A DNA stretch of 64,000 nt from Trichaptum fuscoviolaceum. Taxonomy: Eukaryota > Basidiomycota > Agaricomycetes > Hymenochaetales > Trichaptaceae. Of the stretch, positions 1-9,975 are shown piece after piece. The position numbers and the translations under genes are program-made. The stretch lies in the NCBI GenBank assembly GCA_910574455.1, contig CAJSYZ010000004.1:2356001-2420000 (forward strand), in the 5' to 3' direction. Each line of letters opens with the position of its first letter. Position 1 is the first letter of the stretch. The notes below the pieces were generated by a model that saw only the letters and a program-made list of their open reading frames with translations, did not search any database and was not told the DNA's origin.

Positions 1-437
1 TAAGATGTTTTGAGTTCCTTGAGAGCTTGTAGTATGGTGCTATTTGACGGTAGCACGATGTCCACCTACAGGAGAAGAATGAGCATATAATTCAGTTGAA
101 GGTGGTATAAGATATGAAACTGACAACATTCCTGACGGACGAATGGGTAGCTCACACTGAGCTTTTCGATAGTTTCCGATAACGAGCCAGAGCCAGTAGA
201 TATGCATGTTCGTGTACTCATGTCCTTGAATAGATGTATTAGATGGTGAGCGTCGGATGCAAAAATTAGTCGCATCAGGCGCGCGCAGTGTGATTCGATG
301 CGATTGGCAACTTTCGGACTCGTACCCTGACAGCGCCGCACATGATGTCCCTTCTCTTCTCCCCAACGGCACCGGACCATGTTAAAAAGAAAAAGTCGAT
401 CGACGTAGTTGTGGTGTAGAAGAAAAGAAAGAATCAG
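1..437. other. Upstream intergenic region of the pantothenate synthetase gene
   Basis: No convincing gene is visible here. Open frames on the minus strand are about 100 codons long, resemble no family I know and have no splice context. The region probably carries the promoter of the plus-strand gene that begins at 438. Confidence 0.4.
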
Positions 438-1580
438 ATGCTCCGGTCGTTGGCTTCTCCTTTGCGGGTGTCGGTCTGTCGGGTGGTGCGCCCGGCGTCA
501 AATTTCGCTGCCTTTGCCAAAATGTCAAGCACGGCTGCACACGACCTCCCGAGCTCTACGATACCGATTTTCAGGACCCTTGGTGACCTACGAGAGTGGA
601 GAAATAGGGCGTTCAAGGATGGGAAGAGCGTTGGGTTTGTGCCGACGATGGGCGCGCTGCACGAGGGCCATTTGTCGCTGGGTGAGTAGTTTTTTTTTTA
701 TCTTAGTTGTCGATTTTCTAAAGAATTTATAGTACGACATTCTTTATCGGAGAACGACTTGACTATCGTGTCCATCTTTGTAAATCCTACGCAATTCGCC
801 CCCCATGAAGACCTCGCATCCTATCCCCGGACCTTGGAATCGGACCTTCATGCCCTCGAAAGCCTCAGCGTGCCCACCCAGCGCACAACATCGGCCGTCT
901 TCGTGCCAACGGTAGACGTTATGTACCCCTCCTCTGTCTCGCAAGTTGTGCAAGAGCAGAAGGGGACGTTCGTCGAAGTCAAAGGCTACGGCGAGCTAAT
1001 GGAGGGCGCATCCCGGCCCACGTTCTTCCGTGGGGTCGCAACTGTCGTGACGAAGCTCTTCAATGCTATCCAGCCCTCTAGTGCGTACTTCGGGCAGAAG
1101 GACATCCAGCAGGCGCAACTCCTTCGGCGCATGGTCACCGACTTGCTCATGTCGTACCCGAGTGCACAGACGCTGCACGTCATACCCACAGCCAGGTCGG
1201 CCGTTCCGGAAGATGGTAACCTTGCGCTGTCTTCACGGAACGCGTACCTCACACCGCCGGAGCGAAGGTTCGCGCCTACGCTCTACCGAGCTCTCAGAGC
1301 CGGAGAGAAGGCTTGGAAGATGGGCGATTCGAAGGAAGGAGCGGTAAAAGCTGCGAGGCGCATCATAGAGGATGAAGCCTTGAGAGCAAAGGAGACGGGC
1401 GTGGATATGCGTCTCGATTATGTGGAAATGAACGATTCATGGTCGTTCGAGGTCATCGATGGTGCAAGGAAGAGGGTCGGTGAAGATGAAGTGCTCATTA
1501 TGAGTGGTGCGATGTGGGTAGGGAAAACCAGGTTAATCGACAATATACTCTTGGGAAACAGCAGTAGAATTCTGTACTGA
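438..1580 (+). CDS. pan6: Pantoate--beta-alanine ligase (pantothenate synthetase), two exons
   Basis: The enzyme joins pantoate and beta-alanine using ATP, the last step of vitamin B5 synthesis. Model: exons 438..681 and 733..1580, with a 51-base GTGAGT...TATAG intron, giving 363 residues. The splice restores the family motif across the junction (PTMGALHEGHLSLV then SENDLTIVSIFVNPTQF). PTMGALHEGH is the nucleotide-binding HIGH-type motif and LSSRNAYLTPPER is the KMSKS-like loop. FGQKDIQQ matches the pantoate-binding part of the family. The first ~28 residues are Arg/Ser/Ala-rich and could be a mitochondrial presequence. An in-frame ATG at 522 could give a shorter form. A small insertion around residues 125-130 (near VPTQRTTS) is unlike bacterial PanC. 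The symbol follows yeast PAN6; bacterial enzymes are called PanC. Confidence 0.93.
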
Positions 1581-1645
1581 ACTTGCTTGGAGATTGGAGT
1601 TTAATATATTATTGCTACATTTTTGATAATGATTCATATCCGATA

Positions 1646-1995
1646 TTACATTTCTTCTAACTCGTCTTCAAAGTCCACTGGTGGGTAGTCCCCGATACGG
1701 ACACGCTCCGGCCGAACGAATGCACCATAAAGTGAAGTAGCTTTACCCATTGACTCTGCAAACCAGAATGAAAGTCGATCAATAATTTCGAGTTCTCCTG
1801 AAGGAAATTTACTGACGATCCGTCATTTTTACCTACCGGCTTATCATATGGAATTCTGATCCACATACCGAGTTTGTTTCCAAAGTCGGTGGGCCCTACG
1901 AAGCGCACGACACGGACACCATGCTTGTGCAGACCACCCTCATCGCCAGGTGCAACTTCGCATCTTTCGCCAACCTTAATATCAAGTATGAAGGC
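1646..1995 (-). pseudogene. Truncated TBCB (tubulin-folding cofactor B) pseudogene, CAP-Gly part only
   Basis: This block repeats the last two exons of the intact TBCB gene at 3313..4307, including the intron between them and the terminal DELEEM. The CAP-Gly segment reads [16 protein letters not shown]. It is broken in several ways. The codon after the Asn-Gly pair in the last exon is TAA where the intact copy has AAA. About 12 bases that encode Cys-Pro-Ala-Gly-Tyr are missing. A codon is inserted before VVRFVG, and the upstream exons are absent. Homology fades near 1990. It is most simply a partial tandem duplication that has decayed. Confidence 0.8.
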
Positions 1996-3312
1996 CGACT
2001 ACACAAAGCAGTGCACTAAAGAAGAATCAGTAAAAGGGCTGTGATATCTGGAATCAAACCGTTTCGAGATCCAGATAGCACTGGCACATGACAACGTTCA
2101 AGCACAAGCGCTGACCTTTGAGTAAGATAGAGCGAAAATACATAAGCATCCAATGCTATACGGAAAAGGCGCTCGGGCGGGCCGAGATCTTTGTTTAACG
2201 CGTTTCGTTTCCGATGAGACATGTGACAGTCCTAGCCTGCTAGTAGTAGTAGTAGGAGGAGGCGAAGTGGCTGTTCGTTGGAGTATCATGCTGAACGTTG
2301 AACTCTCCCTCTTCTGATCCTGCCGACTCGTCCGCAGCACCCGAGCCCTATCTTCGCCGCCTGATACGAGGTTGAAGTTAGAATACGCAAGTCTGCTCAC
2401 GCACCTTTGGAGATTGGTCAAATCTACTATCCATCATAAGATATGCAGAATCGTCAACCATCGAGGTGCATACTGGACAGGGGTCCGCCACGATGCGATC
2501 TACACTCCCGCGATCCATACGCAATATGGAGGGGATACTAAACAGATGCTACCACATCCCAGAGATATCCGCAGAAGTATCACACTGGGCCAAGAAAACA
2601 CCCTTTGGATTACACTGTCCTCTGATAATATCTTCTGGTATGGAATAATTGTCACGATTCACGAAGACATCGACAGAAGACGGGAGACCGCATACTCAAT
2701 ACCTTTCCAATCACCTGGTCCAACCCAAGGTAAGACCTCGAGCCTTACAAAGTCATCAGCTCATTGAAGTTGAATTGAAGTTGAACATGCAGTCGGTGAG
2801 GTGGAGGCGGAGGGTGACAGTCGAAGGTAAAGAGAAAAAGAGACGGAAAGTGCCGAACCAAAATTTTGATGTTCGAGAACTTCTGGGATGATCTTTGCAA
2901 GATACGTTCCATCGGTACTGTCTCGAGCCAACCCGAGTTTACTAGAGACTGAGATATATATAAGTTGATTAGTTTCATAGATACCGTTCTGTAAAGGTGA
3001 ATCGGTTTTTACTTGAGGAAAGACGATCAAGAGCTTCAAATGGTCAAAATATGAGCTCTAAATCAAACGTCTCAAGGATCGGATAAAGACTGTATATTGG
3101 CACGACTGGAACCCCGCAGACTCTTAAAAAATTAGAGCAGCTAGCTCACACTGATTGGTATACCGAAGCGAAAAGCCATATCCTTCGGATCTTCTCATTT
3201 GTACTGTAGAAGATATCCGAGTCAGTCTTTCACAGGTCAGTTTAGTATTTTCAAGGACCAGTTTTTACACCGTACCGTAACATTATCGCTACATTTTGAC
3301 ATCATATCCGAT
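1996..3312. other. Intergenic region between the TBCB pseudogene and TBCB
   Basis: I see no supported gene. A plus-strand open frame at 2372..2767 (131 codons) and a minus-strand frame at 2761..3039 match nothing I know and have no initiation or splice context. A short TAG trinucleotide run lies near 2240-2255. Confidence 0.35.
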
Positions 3313-4307
3313 TTACATTTCTTCTAACTCGTCTTCCAAGTCCACCGGTGGGTAATCCCCGACTCGGACACGCTCCGGCCGGACGAATGCGCCATATCCA
3401 GCCGGACATGTAAAGTAGCTTTTCCCATTGACACTGCAACCCACGAATGAGGTCAAATACTGCACCCGAGTTTCATAGAGGAATGTTACTCACGTTCCGT
3501 CGTTCTTGCCCACCGGCTCATCATATTGAATTCCGATCCACACACCAAGCTTGTTCCCAAACTCAGTGGGACCGACGAAGCGCACGACTCCGCGTTTGTG
3601 CAGCCCACCCTCATCACCAGGTTCAACTTCGCATCTCTCGCCAACCTTAATATCTGGAAGGTGCGTCGAAGAGGGTACAGGCTCCGAGGACGCAGATTTA
3701 TCTTCTGCAAAACGTCCGAGCTTGTTGCGCTGCTTGTATGCGAGGAGCGTATCTGAAAGTCAGTGGATATAAGCCATCTGAGTACCCGAAGGTGAATAGA
3801 TGTGTAAGATGTGTCCAACCTTGCCGTCTTGCGTACTCTTGTTCCGAAATCTCGAACTTTTCCACTTGCGATACATCGGAAAATTGGCCGGCAAGAGATG
3901 CACCAACTGGATTCGTATCAGTAACCTTTGGCACAATTTTTGGATGTATATTAGCCCTTATAGTCGCGTTGATGATTGTGACGCACATTCAAGACTTGCC
4001 AGTCTCTAAGACCATAGAATCCGAGAGGTCGTTCCTCCTCGGTGAGGACAGCAACTGACTGGGCAGAGGGTGCATTTGCCTCATCTTCGGAGTTATAAAC
4101 GTGGATCAGTTGAGAGGAAGCCGGTATTCCTGTCGAAGTTTCGAGCTTGGTCTTTCCGAGACAGAGTAAGGCTAGAATTCAAGCCTCAAGGGCAATAATG
4201 CAAGCAGGAAATATCACCTTGAGCTGCTTGACGGTCAGATGCAGATCAAAGCGTCTTTCCGATCGAGTGTCGGGAGAGGTGACGAAAACAGTGACAGTTC
4301 CAGACAT
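3313..4307 (-). CDS. Tubulin-folding cofactor B (TBCB/Alf1), five exons
   Basis: This CAP-Gly protein binds alpha-tubulin with cofactor E during folding and dimer recycling in the cytosol. Model, in coding order: 4218..4307, 3987..4151, 3820..3925, 3494..3752, 3313..3433, in frame throughout, 246 residues, which is normal for the family. The N-terminus ([20 protein letters not shown]) is the ubiquitin-like domain. YGLRDWQ...[11 protein letters not shown] and [11 protein letters not shown]...[18 protein letters not shown] are family blocks. The CAP-Gly domain spans about residues 165-235 ([13 protein letters not shown], then [21 protein letters not shown], shown here with its last residue beyond the core). 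The C-terminus is the acidic tail DELEEM. The third intron uses a GTTGGA donor, less usual than its neighbours. A decayed partial copy lies downstream at 1646..1995. Confidence 0.93.
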
Positions 4308-4469
4308 TGGTTAGAGTCCCTGATTATATATCCGTCAGGTTAGAGAGATGCTTTGATCAGTTCTTTGAAAGATGAGCCTTTGTGAAACTTAAGAGTACGG
4401 ATTGAAAATGCATTCACTGGCAATTTGAGCCTACTGTGAGCGCTTCAAGTTCACCCAAATCGGGATAGA

Positions 4470-4499
4470 TGGTCCGTGCACCAGTGTATGGTATATAAA
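4470..4499 (+). promoter_or_regulatory. U2 snRNA promoter elements (proximal block plus TATA box), copy 1
   Basis: A 16-base block at 4470..4485 (TGGTCCGTGCACCAGT) and a TATA box TATATAAA at 4492..4499 lie upstream of the U2 start at about 4527. The same block and TATA box sit at matching distances upstream of the second U2 gene at 23921, although the sequence between the two loci differs. That conservation suggests they are the snRNA promoter. Confidence 0.6.
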
Positions 4500-4526
4500 C
4501 CGGCCGGGTTACTTCCTTAATTCCTT

Positions 4527-4712
4527 ACCACTCTGGCCTTTTGGCTTAGATCAAGTGTAGTATCTGTTCTTAATAGTTTAACCACTATTATGAGGGCACC
4601 GCCCTCATTCTTGGTTATCTAATTTTTGCCGCCCTTGTTCGTCTGAGCTCTGCTTGCAACTCGGACGACGCGATGACCTTGCTACTGCACTGCCGGCTTG
4701 TGTCGTCGGGGG
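4527..4712 (+). ncRNA. U2 spliceosomal snRNA, copy 1
   Basis: U2 pairs with the intron branch site during splicing. The 5' part reads CTGGCCTTTTGGCTTAGATC followed by AAGTGTAGTATCTGTTCTT. It contains the U2 stem I region, the invariant branch-point recognition sequence GTAGTA and a stem-loop IIa (AATAGTTTAACCACTATT). Stem IIb is GAGGGCACCGCCCTC and the Sm site is ATCTAATTTTTG. Downstream sequence can form stems III and IV (loop around TTGCTACTGCA). The 3' end near 4712 is an estimate. An inverted second copy lies at about 23737..23921. Confidence 0.93.
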
Positions 4713-4799
4713 ATCTCTTCTATTTTCTTCGCTGCTTTTCCTACTTCTCCGGTTAATTCACCGGAAGATGGTAATCAGCGAATGAATCAGAAGCTTTTT

Positions 4800-5883
4800 G
4801 TTATTGTTTCTTTCTGGATTTTTTCAACGCTTTCTAGCTGTGAAGAAACATTAATTACTTTTTATTCTAATCGTGAGTTGATTATGTTATGATGAAGAAT
4901 GATAACTATGTAATGATTTTGCTGTTCATGACAGGAAAATCAGAATCAATTTATTGCGAATGTCATCAGTATCACAAAGCAAACATACTGTATCCGAGTC
5001 ATTGTTTGATCCCAGCGACGCTGATGAAGTATGGGCAATGATTGACTCTCTTGGAGACTCGCCATGGTCGCAATCAATCAATGGGTGTCCAGGTAATGGC
5101 TCTTGGCTTGCTTGACACCTGTTCGACAACGAATGTCTCATGCTCGGGCTCAATGAACCTTTCTTATTCCTCTGATCATTGTTTAGTCGAAAACCAACAT
5201 ATCTTATTGACTCATTGACCATGCACACATACCAGACAGCCACGTTTGCTATGTCTTGGCCTTGCTCGTGATAGTCTCCGGCTACAGCTATTATCGTGGC
5301 ATTCCGAATACCTTATCAATAAGCTTCATATGGACTACCTCCGTTCATCACAGGGTTCCTATTCGCTGTTCCCCCAAAGTTTCGATTGGTGTTTACTATT
5401 CGTTTATCTTTAGGTTCAAAGTAACGCGGAGCTTGGAAGCACATCAGCGCATCTGCGTTGCCGACGCACGGGCCTGCCACGGATGTCATCACTAGCATCG
5501 CCGTCGTGTGCGTCAATGACACTGTCATATGCCCTCAGGCAAATGGAAGTATAGATGGACTTTAATTCCGCCCATCGGAATATTCTACTCTCACGTCTAG
5601 TCCTACTTCGTGACCTGAGCGAACAAGATCTTCCCTGTTGGACTTCCTAGGGTTGTTCGCAACTTGCTGAAGCGATACACTGCCTACCGTTGCATGACAA
5701 ACTTGTTGTTGTTGTCCTGACTGAGTACTTCCCATTATGGGCCAAGCTTCTTCTCACTATCGTATAAGATGCCACACCATGGTGAAAAGGTCTCCTCGTT
5801 TCGCTTTGGCCCTCAGCTGTTGGTCTGCGACCCTAGCGTGAGCGAGTTTGTGTGACCTTCAGAACATTCTTCACTACACTACA
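4800..5883. other. Intergenic region before the lipase gene
   Basis: I see no supported gene. Sequence similarity to the second U2 locus ends near 4793. The stretch just before 5884 is presumably the lipase promoter and 5' leader. Confidence 0.35.
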
Positions 5884-7061
5884 ATGTCTCGATTATTTGC
5901 TATTGTGGCCTTTGCGGCCGCCACTGTCACTACCATCTTCGCGACTCCCTTACCCTCTGAGGTCAACACCTTCGCCACGGACAACTTGGCCAAGAGACAA
6001 ACTATCACCGCACTTTCGACTGCACAAATCAGTGCATTCAAGCCCTTCACATTCTTCGCGAGCGCTGCGTACTGTCAGCCAAGCACAACAATCAACTGGA
6101 GCTGCGGAGGTAGCGCAATTTATATGATTACTCTAGGATGTCAGCGCCTCATCTGTTTCTCTTCCAGCGAACTGCAATGCGAACTCAGGATTCCAGCCCA
6201 CCGCCTCCGGAGGAGATGGGACAGATACGCAATTTTGTGAGTCTAAGCCTCTCAATTACGAAATAAATCTCATTTTGATAAATCATTCAGGGTACGTCGG
6301 TTTCGACCCGAGCCTCAACACAGTGATCGTTGCGCATCAAGGCACGGATCCATCGTCATTGTGGGTTTAGCATTTCAAATTAGCCTGTTGATAGTTACCG
6401 AGATCAGCGCTCTACTAGCACGGCAGATCTTCTGGACGCCGACTTCTTCCTTAAGAAACCTGATCCGACGCTCTTCCCCGGATTGAGCTCCAGTATCGAA
6501 GTCCACAGTGGCTTCTCTGATTCTCATGCCAGGTACGGTTCGGGTTTCAAGTTCATCGACGTAGGCCTGATTCCCGACTGATTCAGGTCCGCATCGGATA
6601 TCCTGTCTGCTGTGCAGACCACCTTAGCAGTGCATTCGGGCGCATCGGTCACATTGGTCGGACACTCCTTAGGTGCCGCGCTCGCCTTGCTCGACGCTGT
6701 CTTCCTACCCCTGCACCTGCCCACATCCACCTCTTTCAAAATTATCGGCTACGGCATGCCTCGCGTCGGCAACCAAGCCTTTGCAGACTACGTCGACGCT
6801 CACATCACCGCGCTCGCCGGTGGCACGGGCCTCACGCGGATTACCAACAAGGAGGACCCTGTGCCCATCTTGCCCGGCAGGTTCTTGGGCTTCGCGCATG
6901 CCAGCGGGGAGATCCACATCGAGGACTCGAACGCGTGGGACAGCTGCCCTGGCCAAGATAATACTTCTAACCAGTGCATTGTTGGCGCCGTTCCCAACAT
7001 CTTCGACTCTGATGAGTCTGACCATGATGGCCCTTACGACGGAGTTGTGATGGGTTGTTAG
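5884..7061 (+). CDS. Secreted class 3 lipase / feruloyl-esterase-like alpha/beta hydrolase
   Basis: This is a predicted extracellular esterase or lipase. Model: exons 5884..6109, 6168..6236, 6291..6364, 6408..6532, 6587..7061, 322 residues. Residues 1-20 form a hydrophobic signal peptide (MSRLFAIVAFAAATVTTIFA), followed by a short propeptide ending in a Lys-Arg site (LAKRQ). The nucleophile elbow is VGHSLGAALALLDA. The acid is the Asp of NKEDPVPILP, and the probable catalytic His is in SDHDGPYDGV near the C-terminus, giving the Ser-Asp-His triad. VIVAHQGTDPSS is the oxyanion-side strand. Cysteines around NWSCGANCNANS and DSCPGQ can form disulphides. The third donor is uncertain: GTTTAG at 6365 keeps frame, while the overlapping GTGGGT does not. 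Substrate (lipid or feruloylated sugar) cannot be told from sequence. Confidence 0.92.
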
Positions 7062-8171
7062 ATGGATCCTTCGCTACCGTAGGTCAGATATTTCGGGTCT
7101 AGGTTTTGTACAGTATTCTGTGTTGATGTTCCACTCAATTTGTCACACTTTCAACCAAAGTGACCGCGCTGACAACTTTTCGAGCAATTGTACGTATTAT
7201 CGCGAAGCAATACCAGGGTAACATAATGTAAGATCGAAAGAGGAGTCACTAAGGTGGAAGGAGAGATTTGAACATGATCCAGCCGTCACAACTTCACGTT
7301 CGCTAGGTCGAATGCACTTTTGTTCCCAAGAACAGTGAACAATGAGCCAGTGGGTGTCTTCGCTTGAACTGGACTGATTGTTGAGGGGAGAGCACCAGTG
7401 CCCAGTAAACCTGCACGAACCATGCTCTTCCCGAGAACGGACACCTGAATCATTACAAATTAGTTTCATCAGGAATATGTACAGTGGTCAAAAACATGAC
7501 GTACGTCAATCTGGAACCTCGAGGCAAAAGAAAAGTGTGATATAGCCTTACTAAACGGTCTGAAGTTTGGGTATATAAGTTAATCATCAATAAATATGAT
7601 CCAGAGACTTGGAGGAGCTACAGCTTACAAGAGCATCTTTTCAAAGATATCAGTCCTGCCAGGCGGTCGATCTCCGTTGGTCAGCATGCCAGGGCGGAAG
7701 ACGATCGTTTCGCTGTATCCAGATTCTGCAAGCTGATTCTCCGTCAAACCTTTGCTCCTACAGCCATAAGGATTCGGTTAACGGTAGGGCATCGAAACGA
7801 AAGACAACTATCTACCTCGTGTATAAGAAGCGCGATTGTGCGTTCGCTCCTACAGACTAAAAGTTACGATTAGCTACTGTGGAGCATCTATAGACAGAGG
7901 AAATGGATCACCGAGCAGTATACAACTACTTGTTTGTGTGTTGGATCATCTGTCTTGGCCGCCCGGGCAGCGTTCACGACATATCTGAGTAGAGGTTGAC
8001 CAATGTCAATTGAGAGGTATGTATATCACTTACTCCCTGTCAATCTTTTCAAATATAGCAGCACTTTCTGATGTTTGTACTCGTCCCCCCAGGCTAGACG
8101 AAAGCAAATTGATAAGAGAGCGAAGAAAGCGCCTGAGTCAGGAATCTAAGACATACGTGATGATGACAACG

Positions 8172-8355
8172 ACTCACTCTTGGGTCGTCTGGCACTCTTT
8201 CTTTAGCTACACGTATGTCTCGCATCTGTGTAAGCTGATGTACTTAATATATATAATTTACACCTTAACTACATGTTTGGTCCAAATGGGATCAAGCCAA
8301 ACCGTCTTTCGACGGTCCAGCTCCAGGTGTGTCGACGTCCGAAGCGGCTAACCCA
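8172..8355 (-). repeat. Split direct repeat, 184-base unit, outer copy
   Basis: It matches 8549..8732 over all 184 bases, with one difference seen (GGTGTGTCG here, GGTGAGTCG there). It forms the right end of the element in minus-strand orientation. The host gene resumes just beyond it at about 8170. Confidence 0.9.
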
Positions 8356-8395
8356 GCACTAAGACACAGACCAGAACTGGGAGTGGGTGGGTGGG

Positions 8396-8548
8396 CAAAG
8401 ACAAAGTCTCGGAAGAGTAGAGGATAGTGGTGGATGAGACGGAAGAGTATGCGCGGGTGTCGCGCGCATACGGTCACCTTGTCTCGGTGACTAGGTCACG
8501 TGCACCTTCCTCCTTGGTGAGTCGTGGGACTTCTTTGAAGTCCTGTCA
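8396..8548 (-). repeat. Split direct repeat, 153-base unit, inner copy
   Basis: It matches 13763..13915 over 153 bases, with one difference seen (GGTCACGTGC here, GGTCATGTGC there). It directly abuts the inner 184-base unit at 8549, so the two junctions needed for circle formation are both present. Confidence 0.9.
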
Positions 8549-8732
8549 ACTCACTCTTGGGTCGTCTGGCACTCTTTCTTTAGCTACACGTATGTCTCGC
8601 ATCTGTGTAAGCTGATGTACTTAATATATATAATTTACACCTTAACTACATGTTTGGTCCAAATGGGATCAAGCCAAACCGTCTTTCGACGGTCCAGCTC
8701 CAGGTGAGTCGACGTCCGAAGCGGCTAACCCA
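8549..8732 (-). repeat. Split direct repeat, 184-base unit, inner copy
   Basis: This is the inner partner of 8172..8355. It also encodes the last ~20 residues and stop codon of the tyrosine recombinase (GLAASDVDSPGAGPSKDGLA). Confidence 0.9.
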
Positions 8733-9886
8733 AGAGGCTGAAGGCCACAGCCGGGACCGGGACGAGGCTCACCCCCAGGGCCTGCGGCCGGTGACTTTTT
8801 AAGGCGGCTTGTATGCTTCGGAATTACGGTATCGAGGTTCCTCCAATAACGGAGGAATGAGTCAGAAGACCAGCGTCCGGATTGTTTTATAACGTCCGGG
8901 TTGACACCGCATATGAGCAGATGTGAGGTGCCGCCAATGCGAAAAGAATGGCCGGATGTTTGTGTGAGGCCCAGTTTAGCCCAGATGCCATTGCATCTGT
9001 CGATGAATTGCTGCTTGAGCATTATAGAGGAGCCAAAGGAATCTTGAAAGGCGAATAAGATTGAAGATTGAGGAAGATTGTTGACAGAAATGTGATTTTC
9101 AAGAGCGATGACGGGATCGGAGGAGTTATCTTGTTTAGATAGATAAATAGTTTCGCCGGACCATTTCTTGACCTTAGTCCAGGGCAAGCGAACTTGAAGG
9201 GAACCAAGGGAGCCTTTGGAGACAGCGGAGACTGCGGGAAACGGCGGAAGTTGGTGATCATAGTTGTATGACGAAGGCAACAATTCACCCAGCCTAGCCA
9301 GACCCCAGAAAGCCGTAGTAGCGCATGCGAGCACGCAAGCGTCGAAGGAGTTAGCGGGGTCAAGGTTTTGAGAGAGAGCAAGAAGCATTTCAAGGGACAC
9401 GGGGGGCCGGGGGGGTTTTTTATTTGCGAGTGGGCGAGAGGCCCTTGCAAGCAGATTCAGGCGGTCTGAGCGAGAGAAAGAATATCCATTGCGAATATGC
9501 CAAGCTCTGATGCCTGAGAGGTAGTTCTTGATAGTGGATTGAGCGACGGTTTCTTTCTGAGCGGCGATGAATGCGCATAGAAGATAGTCCGACGAGGGAA
9601 AGACTTGCTCATCGGGAATATTGTGTTTGGCACAGAAGGAGAGGAACGTCTTTATAGAGTGTGCGTAGGTCTTGATTGTAGCAGGGGCCCACGCGCGATC
9701 AAGGGCCTTATCGACAGACTCACGGAAGGAGACCGGCCAATCGTCGGGAGTATTAATATGAGCTGGGGGAAGCGGTAGAGAGGGTGGTTTAAATGTGCCG
9801 GGGTCGAAATGAACCTTGCGCTTTTTGTTCATGTGTTGTAACATGGCAGAAGTCGAGGCGGCGATGAGTTCGTCCGCGAGAGACAT
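8669..9886 (-). CDS. Tyrosine recombinase of the DIRS-type element
   Basis: This 405-residue integrase-type recombinase is thought to insert the circular DNA copy of the element. An N-terminal SAM-like core-binding region lies at about residues 45-170 (WAPATIKTYAHSIKTFLSFC and STIKNYLSGIRAWH). The catalytic domain shows the first Arg in FWGLARLGELLPS, then HSFRIGGTSHL (His-x-x-Arg), and GRWSSDSFLRYWR carrying the His/Trp position and the nucleophilic Tyr. The ATG at 9886 is clear. The frame is uninterrupted, so this copy may encode active protein. The last ~20 residues lie inside the 184-base repeat. Confidence 0.93.
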   Translation of the reverse strand: MSLADELIAASTSAMLQHMNKKRKVHFDPGTFKPPSLPLPPAHINTPDDWPVSFRESVDKALDRAWAPATIKTYAHSIKTFLSFCAKHNIPDEQVFPSSDYLLCAFIAAQKETVAQSTIKNYLSGIRAWHIRNGYSFSRSDRLNLLARASRPLANKKPPRPPVSLEMLLALSQNLDPANSFDACVLACATTAFWGLARLGELLPSSYNYDHQLPPFPAVSAVSKGSLGSLQVRLPWTKVKKWSGETIYLSKQDNSSDPVIALENHISVNNLPQSSILFAFQDSFGSSIMLKQQFIDRCNGIWAKLGLTQTSGHSFRIGGTSHLLICGVNPDVIKQSGRWSSDSFLRYWRNLDTVIPKHTSRLKKSPAAGPGGEPRPGPGCGLQPLGLAASDVDSPGAGPSKDGLA

Positions 9887-9975
9887 GATAGTGTGTGGGG
9901 AAAAACTTACATGAATTAACGACCTTAAGGATGTGGAATGCTTGGATGGGCTGACAGACGCAGGTGAGACTAGAA

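Noticed and set aside
2372..2767. A 131-codon plus-strand frame between the two TBCB copies
   Set aside because: No recognisable motif and no neighbouring exon that continues it. Likely chance.
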